Below the pieces are notes generated by a model. That model did no database searches. It saw nothing but the letters and a program-made list of their open reading frames with translations, and was not told the DNA's origin. A stretch of DNA of 64,000 bases. It comes from Cannabis sativa. Its lineage: Eukaryota; Streptophyta; Magnoliopsida; Rosales; Cannabaceae. The position numbers and the translations under genes are program-made. The stretch is taken from NCBI RefSeq assembly GCF_029168945.1, contig NC_083603.1, positions 47,874,406 to 47,938,405 on the forward strand. The letters are read 5' to 3'. Position 1 is the stretch's first letter; each line of letters starts with the position of its first letter. Shown piece after piece: positions 46,978-58,829 of the stretch.

Positions 46978-48614
46978 GAAAAATAAATGGACATGTACGT
47001 GAGAAAATAATATTTAAGGGAGTAACTCATTCAATCTAATCAGTTATTATTATATTATTTATTCTTTATTTATACTACGATTACACGCCACTTTAGGGAT
47101 TAGAAAACGTCCAGAGGCGATTAGGAGTGAGTCTCTTTTCCTCTCATGAGTTTTTTTTTTTTTTTTTGAGTGCTAGAAAAACTCTGGGTTGTTTTGAAAG
47201 TTTTCATTGGGATTCTTAGGCTCCAAGGAGGGGTTTGAATGCATTGAAACAGTCTGTGAACACCAAGAACAAAATTCACTATTTTCATGCACGTTCGTAC
47301 ACGTTCTTGAGTAATCTTGGATTCAAACGTGTTTGAGTCTTTTTAAGATTTAAAGAAGATTGTGTTTAAGCTTAAGGGACTCCTAGAAGATGTTTGGATG
47401 TGAAGAATGAAAGTTAAAAAGCCTATAACGAAAATCACCATTTTTAGACTATTTTTAACGATTCACTGCCAAGGAAGAAGACAATCAGGTTTAGGCTATT
47501 GTGGCTATTTTCTTTGGCTTTTCTTGGTTGTTTTGGGGTCCTAGATTCATTGGAAGGTCTTATAATAAAAAAATACAAAAGCACCCGAAAAAGAGATTTG
47601 CATCTCGCTAGGGCCAGAACTAAAAAACTCCAAAGATAACTATGACGACCTTATTTTTGAGGATCTTGTTCTCAACAAGAAAAACTTGATGAGAGATTCA
47701 AGGTAAAGCAAAGGATATACTTAGAAACTGAAGTAAGAAGACTGGGCATCTATGCATAGGGTGTATGTGAAACATACAACAGTATTATGGGTTTAAATTT
47801 ATGTTTTCTGTATGTTGTGGTTTGATGATTTACACTAGTAATTGTAGTATGTGATACTGATAAGGTCTCTCCTGCTTCTGTGAGCATAGCACTTGCAAGA
47901 TATATTATTTTCTACTGTTTGTATGAATTTACTTCCAAGTTATCTTATCATGGGTGAGTACAACTTGTAATAAGAGATTGTCTCGTTGAATGCCAAGTGT
48001 GAGAACATGACAAGGCAGGACAAGTTACACTTCATGTCTGATCAACATCAGTAGGAGTAGATTATCGTATGTAAGAAAAATGTATGATAAGATAATGTAT
48101 GATATGTGTGTGAGTATAGCATGCTTTAAGTTTACTTTGTGATATATATACTGTATGTGAGAATAAGGCGTGATATGATATGATTATATATGTATGTAAC
48201 CATAGTATGGATTGATTTGATGTTGTGATATTGTTATATTTATGGTTATGTTATCTAGTTTTTGTGGGGGAGTTATGTCTTATATAGCTCTTCTTACTGG
48301 GCGTTAGCTCACCGTACTCTATGTGCAGGTAAAACAAAAACCAAGCAGTGAGGATGGCAAGCTCGAGGTGTAGACTACATGTTAGAAGATTATCGTGGTG
48401 TTTTGGTTTTGAATGTTTGTTAAAAAATTATGCCTTGACTAGTTTTGTACAAGTTTATGTTCTAAAGTTTGTGAATAAATTAAACGTTTTATTTTTAAAA
48501 TAATGAGATCTCATGTTTTATTTATTTTTTGACAAATTAATTTATTATCTTAGTCGTGAATGGTTTTTAAACAAATTATCGAGTGTAACGCCTTGAAAAA
48601 TCAGAGCGTTACAG
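46491..48614 (+). repeat. Probable gypsy LTR in plus orientation, left end not defined
   Basis: The right end is the typical GAGCGTTACA (to 48614). About 48290-48330 has the Tekay-style cttactgggcgttagctcaccg then TGTGCAG|GTAAA block, equivalent to the block near the end of the solo LTR. It is opposite in orientation to the gypsy pol to its left, so it belongs to another insertion. I find no matching left end or target duplication near 46490. No gene is present. Confidence 0.55.
46911..46977. repeat. (TTA)n microsatellite, about 22 units
   Basis: Uninterrupted TTA repeats; likely to vary in length. Confidence 0.95.
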
Positions 48615-48708
48615 ATATATGTAAGTTAAATTATTTATTATTTAACTTTAAAATATAATTTATCTCAAAACCCATTATAAATTACTTTATTTGTTTATTT
48701 TTGTGTAG

Positions 48709-49337
48709 GGGCCACCAGAGGAGCATGTGGTTGATGTTTATAGAGATGCTCATACAAAAAAAACCATCAGATACTTTTGTCAACGAGATAGTTGCACAAG
48801 ATTATATAAGTAAAATTTATTATATTGTTAAATTTAAATGTTATATTAGTTCTACCCTCTAATAATAGTTTATTTAAATAGGAGAAATTGCTTAAGGATC
48901 TTGATAAGAAACGACTTGAAAGACAATCTCAGAGTGATACATCTAGTACTGAATCTAATACTTATCAATGCGAGGTACTTGAGAAAGTACTTAGGGAAAT
49001 ATTTGACTATCAAAGAGGAACGAGTTATAATATCAAAGGGTAAAGAAAAAAAAAATCATACAATCAAAGTCAGCTTGCTGCACATTCTTCAATCCCTAAT
49101 GAAATGTACAACATTGTGGGAGATATGTTTATGACTATACATGACACAATGGGAAGTGGTTTGATACTTGAACAACATGCCAATTTAAATAGCCCGCAAT
49201 TTGAAAACTTTCTCCAAATGTATGGTCAGTTACAAACTCCCGGTGGTTCATCTTCTCAGAGTTACACTGCTCCTCCTCTGCAGCAACACCAGTCTTCTCC
49301 ACAACAACAGCACCAGTCTTCACAAAGTCAAATGTAG
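48709..49337 (+). pseudogene. Plant transposase Ptta/En/Spm-like protein, 3' exons, broken
   Basis: Exon-like piece 48709-48809 (after acceptor TGTGTAG) reads PPEEHVVDVYRDAHTKK and then a PSDTFVNEIVAQDY block, matching the HTHK...FVxE pattern of the PF03004 family that accompanies CACTA elements. The second acceptor TTTAAATAG precedes 48882, which reads KDLDKKRLERQSQS then EVLEKVLREIF. A stop and a ten-A frameshift near 49040-49060 break it. The Gln-rich tail, ending in QQQHQSSQSQM, stops at 49337. Upstream exons are lost. The function of the intact protein in transposition is not well defined. Confidence 0.6.
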
Positions 49338-49895
49338 TTCGTATATAGCACCCCTTTGTGATCTCGATCTCCTCTGCTCTCTTCAAACTTTGTTGATTTC
49401 AAGATATTTGGTGGGCTTGGGAGTTCTTTGGAGGAGCAACAATTTTTTTACTACTCCAATCTTCAACCAAGCTCAATTAGGAGAACTAATACTTGACTTG
49501 TCATCATATCAACTATATTTTTCTTCTCTGTCATAGTTACCGTCCAACCTTAATAATACAAATCAAGATTTTTTTTCTCTGAGACCTTAATGATGATTTT
49601 ATGGAATAATTAATTTAAGTATGTTAATGATTTAGATATTAGTTTCATTTGAGACATATAATAGTAATGAATATTGTATTTATTTTGGTGTTAAAATAGA
49701 ATATTTTTAATTTATTTAATTATATTCAATTTTTATATAATTTATTATTTTAATTTTTGATTTGTTCAATTATATTTAATTTATTGTTTTTTTATTTTTC
49801 AAATACTAAATATATTAGCAGAGGACATTAAAGCGGCAACTTCCGTCGCTAATAATATTACAAAACTGACTAAAAACCCGCTGCTAATGTTCGCC

Positions 49896-49953
49896 ACTAT
49901 TAATGATTATTAGCGACAAACTAGAAATTTGCCACTAATAATCATTAATAGCA
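49896..49953. repeat. Subterminal inverted repeat of the CACTA element
   Basis: TTAATGATTATTAG (49900-49913) and CTAATAATCATTAA (49935-49948) are perfect inverse copies. The pairing extends outward and inward with a few mismatches. It could be a transposase-binding site pair or a hairpin. Confidence 0.7.
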
Positions 49954-50043
49954 GTAAGTTATCTACTGCTAATAACTAGTCGCGGAAAAATGTATTATTA
50001 GTGGTAGATTTGTCCGCCGCTAATACACTAAAATGTTGTAGTG

Positions 50044-50562
50044 GATCGGGATGGAGATTGGGATTAGGATTTTGGAAAGAGATGAAGCTTTTTGTTTTTT
50101 TCTTTATGTTTTTAAGAAATCGAGAAATATGGAGGGAGTATGTAGTAGAGAAAGAGAGAAGTGGAGTGTGGTGGTTGGTGGGTTTTGGTGGCCGATATTT
50201 CAAGCTCGGCTTCTCTGGTTGAAACTTTACTTAGACAATTTTTTTGTTAATTTAGAACGGCCCTTCTTGCTAATAGAAATTGGAGAATTTCAGTAGAGCA
50301 AATCGGGGCTGGGCAGCTTAGGCTGGGAGTGAACGAGAAGAAGAAGAAGAAGAAGAAGAAGAAGAAGAAAGAAAGAAAGAAATATAAAAAAAATAACAAA
50401 AAAAGTTAATTAATTATTTTTTAAAATTATTTATTTATTTATTTTTAATTAAAATTATGATTTGAACCAATAAAATATCAACACGTGATATTTTTGGAGC
50501 AACAAATAGAGCAGTTAAATTGGGTACCTACGGACTAACGAGAATCTTGAGCTTGGGGCTAT
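50044..50562. other. Spacer with GAA microsatellite
   Basis: (GAA)n then (GAAA)n at 50335-50383. The G-rich part before it (50044-50330) has overlapping short frames on both strands that match nothing I know. From about 50461 it is the first copy of a duplicated segment. Confidence 0.45.
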
Positions 50563-51425
50563 TAGGGATGTTCATAAAATAGTCGATCCAATCCAATCCA
50601 TCAATCCATCCAATCCGTAGGATTGGATTAGATTGGAAAATTTAAAATCTGTACTTGTGCGGATTGGATGTTGATTGACATGTAAAAGTAACCGATTCAA
50701 TCCAATCTATACATCTTTATAAAAAAAAAATTAAGAAAATTATATATACAAATAATATTTTAATGTAAAGAAAATAGTAATTTAAAAGTCTAATACATAT
50801 AATACAATTATATTTCAAAACTTAATACATCAAATGTATATTATATTCTTATATATAATTTTTTTTTTACATACAATTTAAAATTAAAGTAAACATTTCT
50901 TTATACCTACAATTTTTTTCTTCCTTTGAATTAGTTATTTTATTTATTTTAATGTGTTGTTGGAGACATAAAATAATTATAATTTATTTTATTTTGTAGT
51001 ATGTGAAAAAAAATAGTCTTTTCATAAATATTAAATAATTTAATATTAAGAAGTAACCAATCTTAAATAACTGATCCAATTCGTACTTTTATGGATTAGA
51101 TTGAATTTGAACTATTGTGTGGATTGGATTGGATCCAAAAAATAAAATCCGCACTTAGTGGGGATCGGATGCATTATGAGCAAAATAGTGCAGATTGGAT
51201 TGGATGAATATCCCTAGGGCCTATTACCACAATTTTTCGAGATTGAGACTTATTTATATCAAAGTGAATTTTTCAAAGATTTATACTCTAATTTAATATC
51301 AACACGTGGTATTTTTAGGAGCAACTAATGGATTTATTAAAATGAAGACAACAACTTACAAGAATCTCAAACTTAGAAACTATTACTACTATTTTTTTTG
51401 AAATTAGAGATTTATATACATCAAA
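50461..51425. repeat. Diverged direct duplication of about 200 bp, first copy split by a MITE
   Basis: The first copy starts aatatcaacacgtgatatttttggagcaac (about 50476) and the second aatatcaacacgtggtatttttaggagcaac (about 51295). Both continue with gagaatct...ctatt and a later tttatata.atcaaa block. In the first copy the MITE sits between ctatt and accac. Confidence 0.6.
50563..51216. mobile_element. hAT-type MITE, 654 bp
   Basis: Inverted ends TAGGGATGTTCAT and (reverse complement of the right end) TAGGGATATTCAT. The 8-bp flanks GGGGCTAT and GGGCCTAT differ at one base. The interior repeats words such as gattggatt on both sides and has no reading frame. Confidence 0.75.
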
Positions 51426-51569
51426 TAAAAAATTTAGAAAATTTGGCCACAATTATTCCATACATATATCATCAAGTAATTTTATGATGTGCACTCCAAA
51501 AAAAAAGTTATAGCAGGCTTAAACACCTTTTTGTTTTCGGTACATGAATAATAATCCTAATCCAATATA
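51217..51569. other. Spacer containing the second copy of the duplicated segment
   Basis: No gene seen. Confidence 0.5.
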
Positions 51570-52130
51570 TCTTTATATATTAAAAGTGCCTATCTAACGG
51601 CAATTCTTGGTTTAACGATGTTGTTTTGTTTGCTCCGTTAACTTTAACAGAATATTCCCAATTAATTTATATTATTTTTTTAACAAAAATTTATTCAAAA
51701 AAATACACCTTCCGTTAACATAACATTATTTTATTCAAAAAAACACACATTCAGTTAACATCCTAAAAATAACTAATTATGCTAAAAATTAGGAGAAGAG
51801 AATGACACAAATTGTTAGACTTATTAGTTAAAGATAAAGATAAAATGTATAAAGTTAACGGAATGCTATTCGACCTTTCCATGATATAAAAGGTAGAAAG
51901 TTAAAGGTATAGAGTTGCCGACACGATCGACCGGGCGCTTGAGAGGGGAATCCATTTTTATTCTTTTCGGTGTTTTGTTGTTCTTCATTACGTTATTGTT
52001 CTGACTGGCTGGTGGTTACTGTGTTTGCGGGATTTAAATTAGAATATGCGGCGAAATAGAAAATTGATTATTTGTTTTAATGTTTGGGTTGATGAATTAA
52101 AGTCCAATTTTTGTGTTTTATTTTGCAGCC

Positions 52131-52175
52131 ACCGATGTTGGTAGCTTCAACAACAGTGTTGCTGAGCAGCAGGTT
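52131..52175 (+). pseudogene. Exon-like scrap inside the Helitron, origin unknown
   Basis: TTTATTTTGCAG precedes it and AGCAG|GTTGGCAT follows, so it looks like a captured short exon with both splice sites. The reading frame gives PPMLVASTTVLLSS, which I do not recognise. Confidence 0.3.
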
Positions 52176-53249
52176 GGCATTTTCATTTCTTAGAACTGGC
52201 CTTAATTTTAATTTCAAGTTCTTAAATTTATGTTGGTATTACTTTCATTGGATAATATATATATATAGGACTATTAGAAAGCGAAAACTCAACTTCAATA
52301 CGTGTAGTTGTAGTGTTATATCGTTAAGCAAATAACTAACAACCACTGAAAGTCTGAAATGGTTTATTAATTTAATAATTTGGATTTGGCATTATTCATA
52401 TCATGGAAAGGTCGAATAGCATAATGTACGGAACTGATAAAGTTTCCGACGATTTAGAACTAACCACCTTCAGAAGAGTAGAAAAAATGTATAAGCTCTA
52501 CTCCGATTCAACTCTTAAACACAAAATCGTACTTTAATCTACAATTTCTTTTAGGCAAAAAATATAATTGAAGGGAAAGACAATAAAATGGTGCAGTGTA
52601 AGAGTCTCGATTTCTGATTCTTCTATAGTCGGTTCCAATGATTTGGAGAATATGGGTTTGGCACAAGAAGTATGGCTTCAAAAGTTATTTTGTCAAGTTA
52701 CAGGTTAAAGTATATTAAGTATTAGTTGAAAAGAGAGGTTTTGTGATCATATGTGGTTTCATGTTGTATTCTAAAAATGAATGATAACTTTATCACGATT
52801 CACGAAAGTTAGATGTTTGTATTATATAATAAATTATTATTTTTTATTTTTTTTGACCATATGACAGTTTTATTTATTAATTTTAATTTCTACAATGCAC
52901 TCATATATTTGTGTATTTTTTCATTCTATTGTATTTTTGTTACAATAATATTTTTGTATTGTAGAATGATCATTTATAGGAGGCTTCAATTTCAAAAGTT
53001 CATTATTTCAATGTTTAGGACTAATTGGTTCTTTACCTTATTAGTGATGTGTTTCAAAATAGCAATTAAAGACTAAACTGACATAGCTATCATCTTTGTA
53101 AGTTTAAGTTATAGGTGTTATTTTTGATGATGAAATTTCTATTGTCCAATTCAATTTTATTATTATTCTATACTTATCTTTCTAATTTGTTAATTTACGT
53201 GATATTATTTATATTTATTCTTCTAAAACAATTTTGAATATAGGAACTT

Positions 53250-53495
53250 TCCCATGAACAATTTGTCCGACCCATGGCCCCTAAAAATAGGGATTTTAAA
53301 CAAATTAGAAGTATCGTATGTAGTACGAATTGTAAATAATTCCATTTATCTATTTCACTGAAATAAATTCTAATTTTTTTCTTTATATTGCTTACTTGAC
53401 AGTGGTATTACCAATTGTTGGGTTAGTGGAGAGATTCCTTCTACCTTTGAAAATCTCTAAAATTTACAAGAATTGTATATATACTGTTTATTCTA
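53250..53495 (+). pseudogene. Leucine-rich-repeat receptor kinase-like gene scrap inside the Helitron
   Basis: An acceptor-like TTGAATATAG precedes about 53254. A second acceptor-like TTACTTGACAG precedes about 53403. The reading after it gives TNCWVSGEIPSTFENL, stop, NLQEL, which has the spacing and residues of a plant LRR (xSGEIPSxFxNLxNLQxL), as in receptor-like kinases with exon-per-repeat structure. One in-frame stop is present and no kinase domain is nearby. The family assignment beyond LRR is inference. Confidence 0.45.
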
Positions 53496-54162
53496 TGTAC
53501 CCTCTCATGATGATATGACATGATTTAAAATAAGTTTAAAAAGTTTGTTGTCGAATTATAAAATGATCATCTTTTATTTACCAGTTATTTCCTTTTTTAT
53601 ATTAGACGTTGGTCAAATCTTACTACCTTGTAAGGCAAGATGAACAAATATCTGTATTTTGATGATGTTGCAATACCTATATCCTTATTAACAATAGCTT
53701 ACTACTTGTTTGTTTTGATGCAAGGTTTCTTAAGGGAATACCATTCTTTACTAAAACTGTAAGAGTTAACAGGACCCAACAGAAAGCTAATAATCTTACT
53801 TGTGAACTATATATATAAATATTTATATAGGCAGTTGAAAGATGTATTTACTGCAAGCTCTTCTCTTTGATTTATCATTAATATGAAGTCTCTTTCAATC
53901 TTCTAAGTGTAATATGTTTTAATCATAATCATAAGTACAGTTCATAAGTACTTGTAATATTACCAATTTTTTAGTATTATTAATAACAATGTGTACATCA
54001 TAAGTTTATATATATATATAATATGGCATTCTTAAAAAGTCTATTTTTATAAAACAAATAATAAAAAATAATTTACAATTAGTTACCGAATTTTTTTAAA
54101 AAAATCATTAAAACTTAAATAAAACTAATATTTACGTGGCGAGCCACGTAACTTTCATCTAG

Positions 54163-54825
54163 TATATAAATATATATATAACAATTTATATTTTAATTAT
54201 TTAAATATATATTTTTTTATGTATATAATTTAACTATCAATTTATATTATTACATGTATATACCAGTATAAATATTTATTTGATTTTATTTTTGGTATAG
54301 TAAATTATTCAAATTTTTTAAAAATATTATATCTACATTATCTGTGGAAAACAAATGAGAGATGCCACTCTTATTTTTGGACACACCTTATATTTTTCCT
54401 ATACAGTAGTACAGTGTAAGCTTAATGGCTTGATTGTGTGTTCAAATTCATTCATCATTGTTATTCTTTTTGCATGCTGTACTTAGCACATATATATCAT
54501 TTCAATCAGTAGGTAATTATATAACCACGCCAATCGATATTCTTAACCTGGTCTTGGTTTCTTTTTTTTGTAGCTTCTTAATTTAATTACTAATATACCT
54601 ATATATATAGGGTATGACAAAAAAGAAAAAGAAATTATTTAGAGTACTTGAAGCTAGTGATAACTAGTACTATATATTGATTGTACTGATGATGAGCTTG
54701 CAATAATTTTGTGATGAGCTCCTCCCATGTGGGTTTTCAAAAGTGAAGATCGATAAATATTTTCCAGCATATATTTTCAAGTGGGTCATGATAGCTGCAA
54801 AATTTTATGCATTATGTGGAGCTTT

Positions 54826-54873
<48 letters not shown>

Positions 54874-56778
54874 TACCGTATTAATGCTATTATTATGCAG
54901 CTAGCTAGGGTTTGTGTGTGTGTATATATATATATAGCACATGGCATATGAATGAATAATTGAACATATTAATCGGGCCAAAAGAAAACAAACAAAAAGA
55001 GAATGAAAACGACTGATCCTCTAAAGAAACAACAACTGGGATTCTCTATTAATTAATTTCCTTTCCTCTTTAACCTAATATGATAATTCGACTTTAAGCT
55101 AACTATATCTGGATTGGAATTGACATGAGAGGAGAATAAAGAATATATATTACTTATTAATATTATATATAGTAGTACTGTTAGCTTTAATTAGAACATC
55201 TTTCAATTACTTTATTATTATTAATTATATAATTTTCATAAATTACTATTGAGCATAATAAAGCTTTTAGACTGATCTAGATCTATATATACATGCGCAC
55301 TCAAAGAACACGTTGTTAGGAATTTGTAATATAATTATTTAATTTATACGCTAGTATATACATAATATTCTATAACCACGAATAATTAATTAGTATATAT
55401 ATAGATCATAGATACTGGTATTATATAATGTGTACACTATCTAGCTAGGTCATAAAATGAATACTTTCATCATGATGGATGTTATTGGTGCATGTTTTGT
55501 ATATTCGAAATTAAATCATTGGAATTATGAGACAGGATGGCTTTTGGTGTATTGATTATTCCTCTTGCTTAGTAAAGTAGTGATATACATATATTAAATG
55601 GAAAGAAAGAGAAGAAGCCTTGAACCTCAAGCTTCCTTTCTAGCCAGCCATATATGATCTCATCATGCATAATATATCTTTTATTATGATGGTGCATTTT
55701 TGATCTTCTTTTCCTTTTTTTTTTTTAATAAAAAAGGGTAAAAAAAATTGATACTTTTCCTTCTTTTTTTACGCTTTCTTGCTCTATTTATATATAATTT
55801 ATAAAATTTTGATAATTAGATAAATCCTATGATCAGTTTGATTAAAATTTATCAAAAAAACAAATTGTTTGTATTTGACCCTGATTGATGATGTGTAAGT
55901 AATTTGTGCTAAGTCATAATCCCATGATAAAAATTTTGATAATTGGATAAATGCTACGAGTTTGATTGAAATTATCAACAAAAAAAAAAAAAACTTGTGT
56001 GTATTGTCCCATATTGCTCATGTGTGAGTAATTTATAAAAGTAATATCTTTAGTGATAAAAAATACGTTTATATTAATTCACTTAATATTATTATTTAAA
56101 AGTGAAAAAAATCATTAATCATTTTAAAATTAAATAAAATTAATTAATTAATTTAATATATACAAAAAAAAATCATAAAAATCATAACTAGAAACCCGCC
56201 ACCAACACCCACCACCACCATCACTATCCAAACTTGTTTTTCATATTCAAATTACACCCAAAAAATTAAAACAAAAATCTACGAAATTTAAAAACTGGAT
56301 CTCAAACAACAACTTAGGTATAAAATCTTCTAAACAGTTCAGATCGAAAATACCCAAAATAATAATAAAAACCATAATCAATCTCAATCTCATATTCAAA
56401 CACAAAAAAAAAAATATTAAAAAACAAATGAGCAAATCTAACGCAGATTGAGATTGAGACTGAGCCAAAATGACCTTTCTATTCTTCCTCCCTTTTCCCT
56501 CTACTTCATCTTCGAACGGCACAGCTCCTTCGACGTAGATCGAGATTGAGAGAGAGTTGGGCAGATCAGGAAGAGAGAGAGCAGGTCAAATCTGAAGAGA
56601 GAGAGGGAGAGGGAGAGTTGGATAGATCAAGATAAGGAGCTTGAGAGAGAAGAATAAGAAGAAGAAAAGAAGAAAGTTGATGTGTTAGCAATCGTCGTTA
56701 ATGGTGGCGAGGATAAGGGAGAAGATGGGAGAGATAGAAAGGGAAATTGTGAGCAAGGAGGAGATAAAATGAGAAAGG
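54163..56778. other. Spacer with simple repeats and one tandem duplication; no gene recognised
   Basis: (TTA)n at 54838-54872 and TG/TA at about 54912-54937. Two diverged copies of about 125 bp lie in tandem at 55803-55925 and 55930-56037, each starting with an attttgataatt.gataaat block. A GA-rich stretch runs from 56540 to 56670. The stretch 56640-56778 was continuous with 63756 onward before the copia insertion. Short frames here match nothing I know. Confidence 0.45.
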
Positions 56779-57269
56779 TGTTAGACTTTTTATTTGGGCT
56801 TACATTAACTTTTATTGGTTTTATTAAAACTTGGGTTGATTGGATAGTTCTTTGCTGTGTTAGCCCATGTTGTTGGTGATCAATTGTTAATGGGCTTAGC
56901 ATCTGTGTGTAAAGTCTAGGTGAAGCAGAAGTGTGGGCTTTTCTAGTTGACTGAAGCCTTTGATGAGCAGGCCCAGCCCAACTAGGGTTTTGTAGCTAAG
57001 TCCCCTCCCTAACTCTATAAATACATATTGTCTCATCACAATTGTATACCTTTTGATAATCAGATAAATAAACTGCTTCTGATTTAGAGATCTAGGGAGG
57101 AAGACTTAGTTGATAGTATTGCACTATCGAATTGGAGTAACTGCTGTGGATCAAACTGAGATAATTGCTATGGATCAATCAGGTACACATACCTAATTAT
57201 TATATATTACTTATTGTGTTTTATGTCATATACAAATAGATCTTGGGTTAATTGTTAATTTTTCTAACA
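56779..57269 (+). repeat. 5' LTR, 491 bp
   Basis: TATAAATA at 57015-57022 is the probable core promoter. Only three or four substitutions and a one-base indel near 56973-56983 separate it from the 3' LTR. Confidence 0.95.
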
Positions 57270-57271
57270 TG

Positions 57272-57283
57272 TGGTATCAGATT
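57272..57283 (+). promoter_or_regulatory. Primer binding site, initiator Met tRNA type
   Basis: TGGTATCAGATT lies two bases after the LTR; its first ten bases match the initiator Met consensus. Confidence 0.8.
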
Positions 57284-58459
57284 ACCAATTGTATATGATT
57301 TAGAACCTATAATTTGTATAACCATTAATATGTATATGTTAATTTTCTTCAATTACATATTAATTTCGTTATTATTTTATGTTGAATTTTTTGTTTTTCA
57401 ATCTTAAAAGTTTAGGGGTTTTATTCCTCATTAAATTCTCTTTCTTTTGATATATTATTTGCATAAAATTATTGAGTGATTTAGGAGAATTTTAAGATTA
57501 AACTTTTAGGGTTTATATATTTTCTTTATGAAATTAATTTTGTGTTTTTCAATTCTATTGATTATAATCTGAAATTAATTGTGCATATCTCATCAATCAT
57601 TGATTTAAAATGTTTCTAAAAGTTTAATTTCCGAAGTGGATCAAATTTTCGGGTTACTTTGCTTCTTTAGTTTTTGGATTAGTTTTAATTTAGATCTACC
57701 TAAGTTTATGTGTTGTTGCATGAAATTAATACCATAGATCTATTAGAAATTGTAAACCAATCAAAATCCCTCTTTTTCCCGTCCGTTTCGTCACTTTTTG
57801 GGCCGGAATTTCGTCCCGACCCGCTCGGGTCTGAACCGGGTCGCACAAAACCCATTTTTTCAGCCATGGAGGTTGCTGGAGGTTGAAGACAACCCGCTGG
57901 GACAAAGCCCACTCGCGGCTGCCGGAGAGTGAGAGAGAGTGAGGTAGTTTCGTGACTCCGTTTTCGACGATTTTTTTTCCAGCATTATTAGAATTTGATT
58001 TCTGATTTTTTGGTGATTTTTAATTAATTTTTTGACGCCGTTTAATAATTATTATTATTTTAATGATAATTATGCAGTTAAAAAATTATTAAAAATAATT
58101 TTTGATGATTTTTCAAAATCCGTAAATCATAGAAAAAATTTTGGGTTTCTTCTCTTTCCATAAGATATAGTCACTCTCTTATTTGATTAAATCTTGACTA
58201 TGTAATCTCCACCAATATTCTTTCTTTCACATCTTTCCATTATTTGTTGTTCTAAAGTTATAAAACTTGATTGTTTGATACAAAAATAATGTGTTATGGT
58301 GGACACTTTATTTTTTTATTATCAATATAATAAAAGCAATTAATATATCTCTTTTGGAAATTTGGTTGAAAATTATTAATTTTCAATGATTGTTTTATCA
58401 CCAAATTTCACATGTTGAAGAAAATATTATATCTTTTGGTTGACTATATGTGTAATTAC

Positions 58460-58631
58460 TTGCCCAAAGGTAGTATTTACATGTATTAGTTCACATTCCA
58501 TGAAGTAAGTTAATATTAAATGTATATATTTTAATTATTTGCCCAAAGGTAATAATTTAAATATATAAATTTATTATTATTTTTTGCTTGAATTAATACA
58601 TATTTTTAAGAAATTTATTTGCCCAAAGGTA
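58460..58631 (+). repeat. Three exact copies of TTGCCCAAAGGTA at 79-80 bp spacing
   Basis: At 58460-58472, 58539-58551 and 58619-58631, in the non-coding stretch before the gag remnant. The intervening sequence is AT-rich and not conserved. Confidence 0.8.
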
Positions 58632-58829
58632 ATAAAATTCTTAAATGATATGTATTTTTTCTTTGTTGTTAACTTCATGAAGGTAGATCATGTGTGTGTT
58701 ATATTCTCACCCCAAAGGGGAGTTTATAATGACCAGTTGACTCTACAATATTTTCTAATGCATCGCTCATATTGCTTATTCAAGTTTTATTTTTTTGGAT
58801 TTTTCAGTCTCCTTTCTACGAACAACAAT

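Larger units (their letters stand above)
48615..50043 (+). mobile_element. 3' part of a CACTA (En/Spm) transposon
   Basis: The right terminus is TGTAGTG (50037-50043), the inverse of CACTACA. The last 240 bp carry subterminal repeats built from ttagcggc and gctaataat words. It includes a Ptta/En/Spm-like protein gene remnant. The left part is not contiguous; the LTR at 46491-48614 abuts it. Confidence 0.65.
51570..54162 (+). mobile_element. Non-autonomous Helitron, 2593 bp
   Basis: The 5' end is TCTTTATATATTAAAAGTG, right after an A. The 3' end has a nine-base-pair hairpin TTACGTGGC-GA-GCCACGTAA followed by CTTTCATCTAG and then a host T. Thus the insertion sits between A and T with no target duplication. 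The TC start, hairpin and CTAG end are the diagnostic Helitron features. No RepHel protein is encoded. It contains exon-like scraps, including an LRR piece. Confidence 0.85.

Noticed and set aside
49976..50222. Overlapping 73-81 residue frames on both strands at the CACTA border
   Set aside because: They cross the transposon terminus and match no family.
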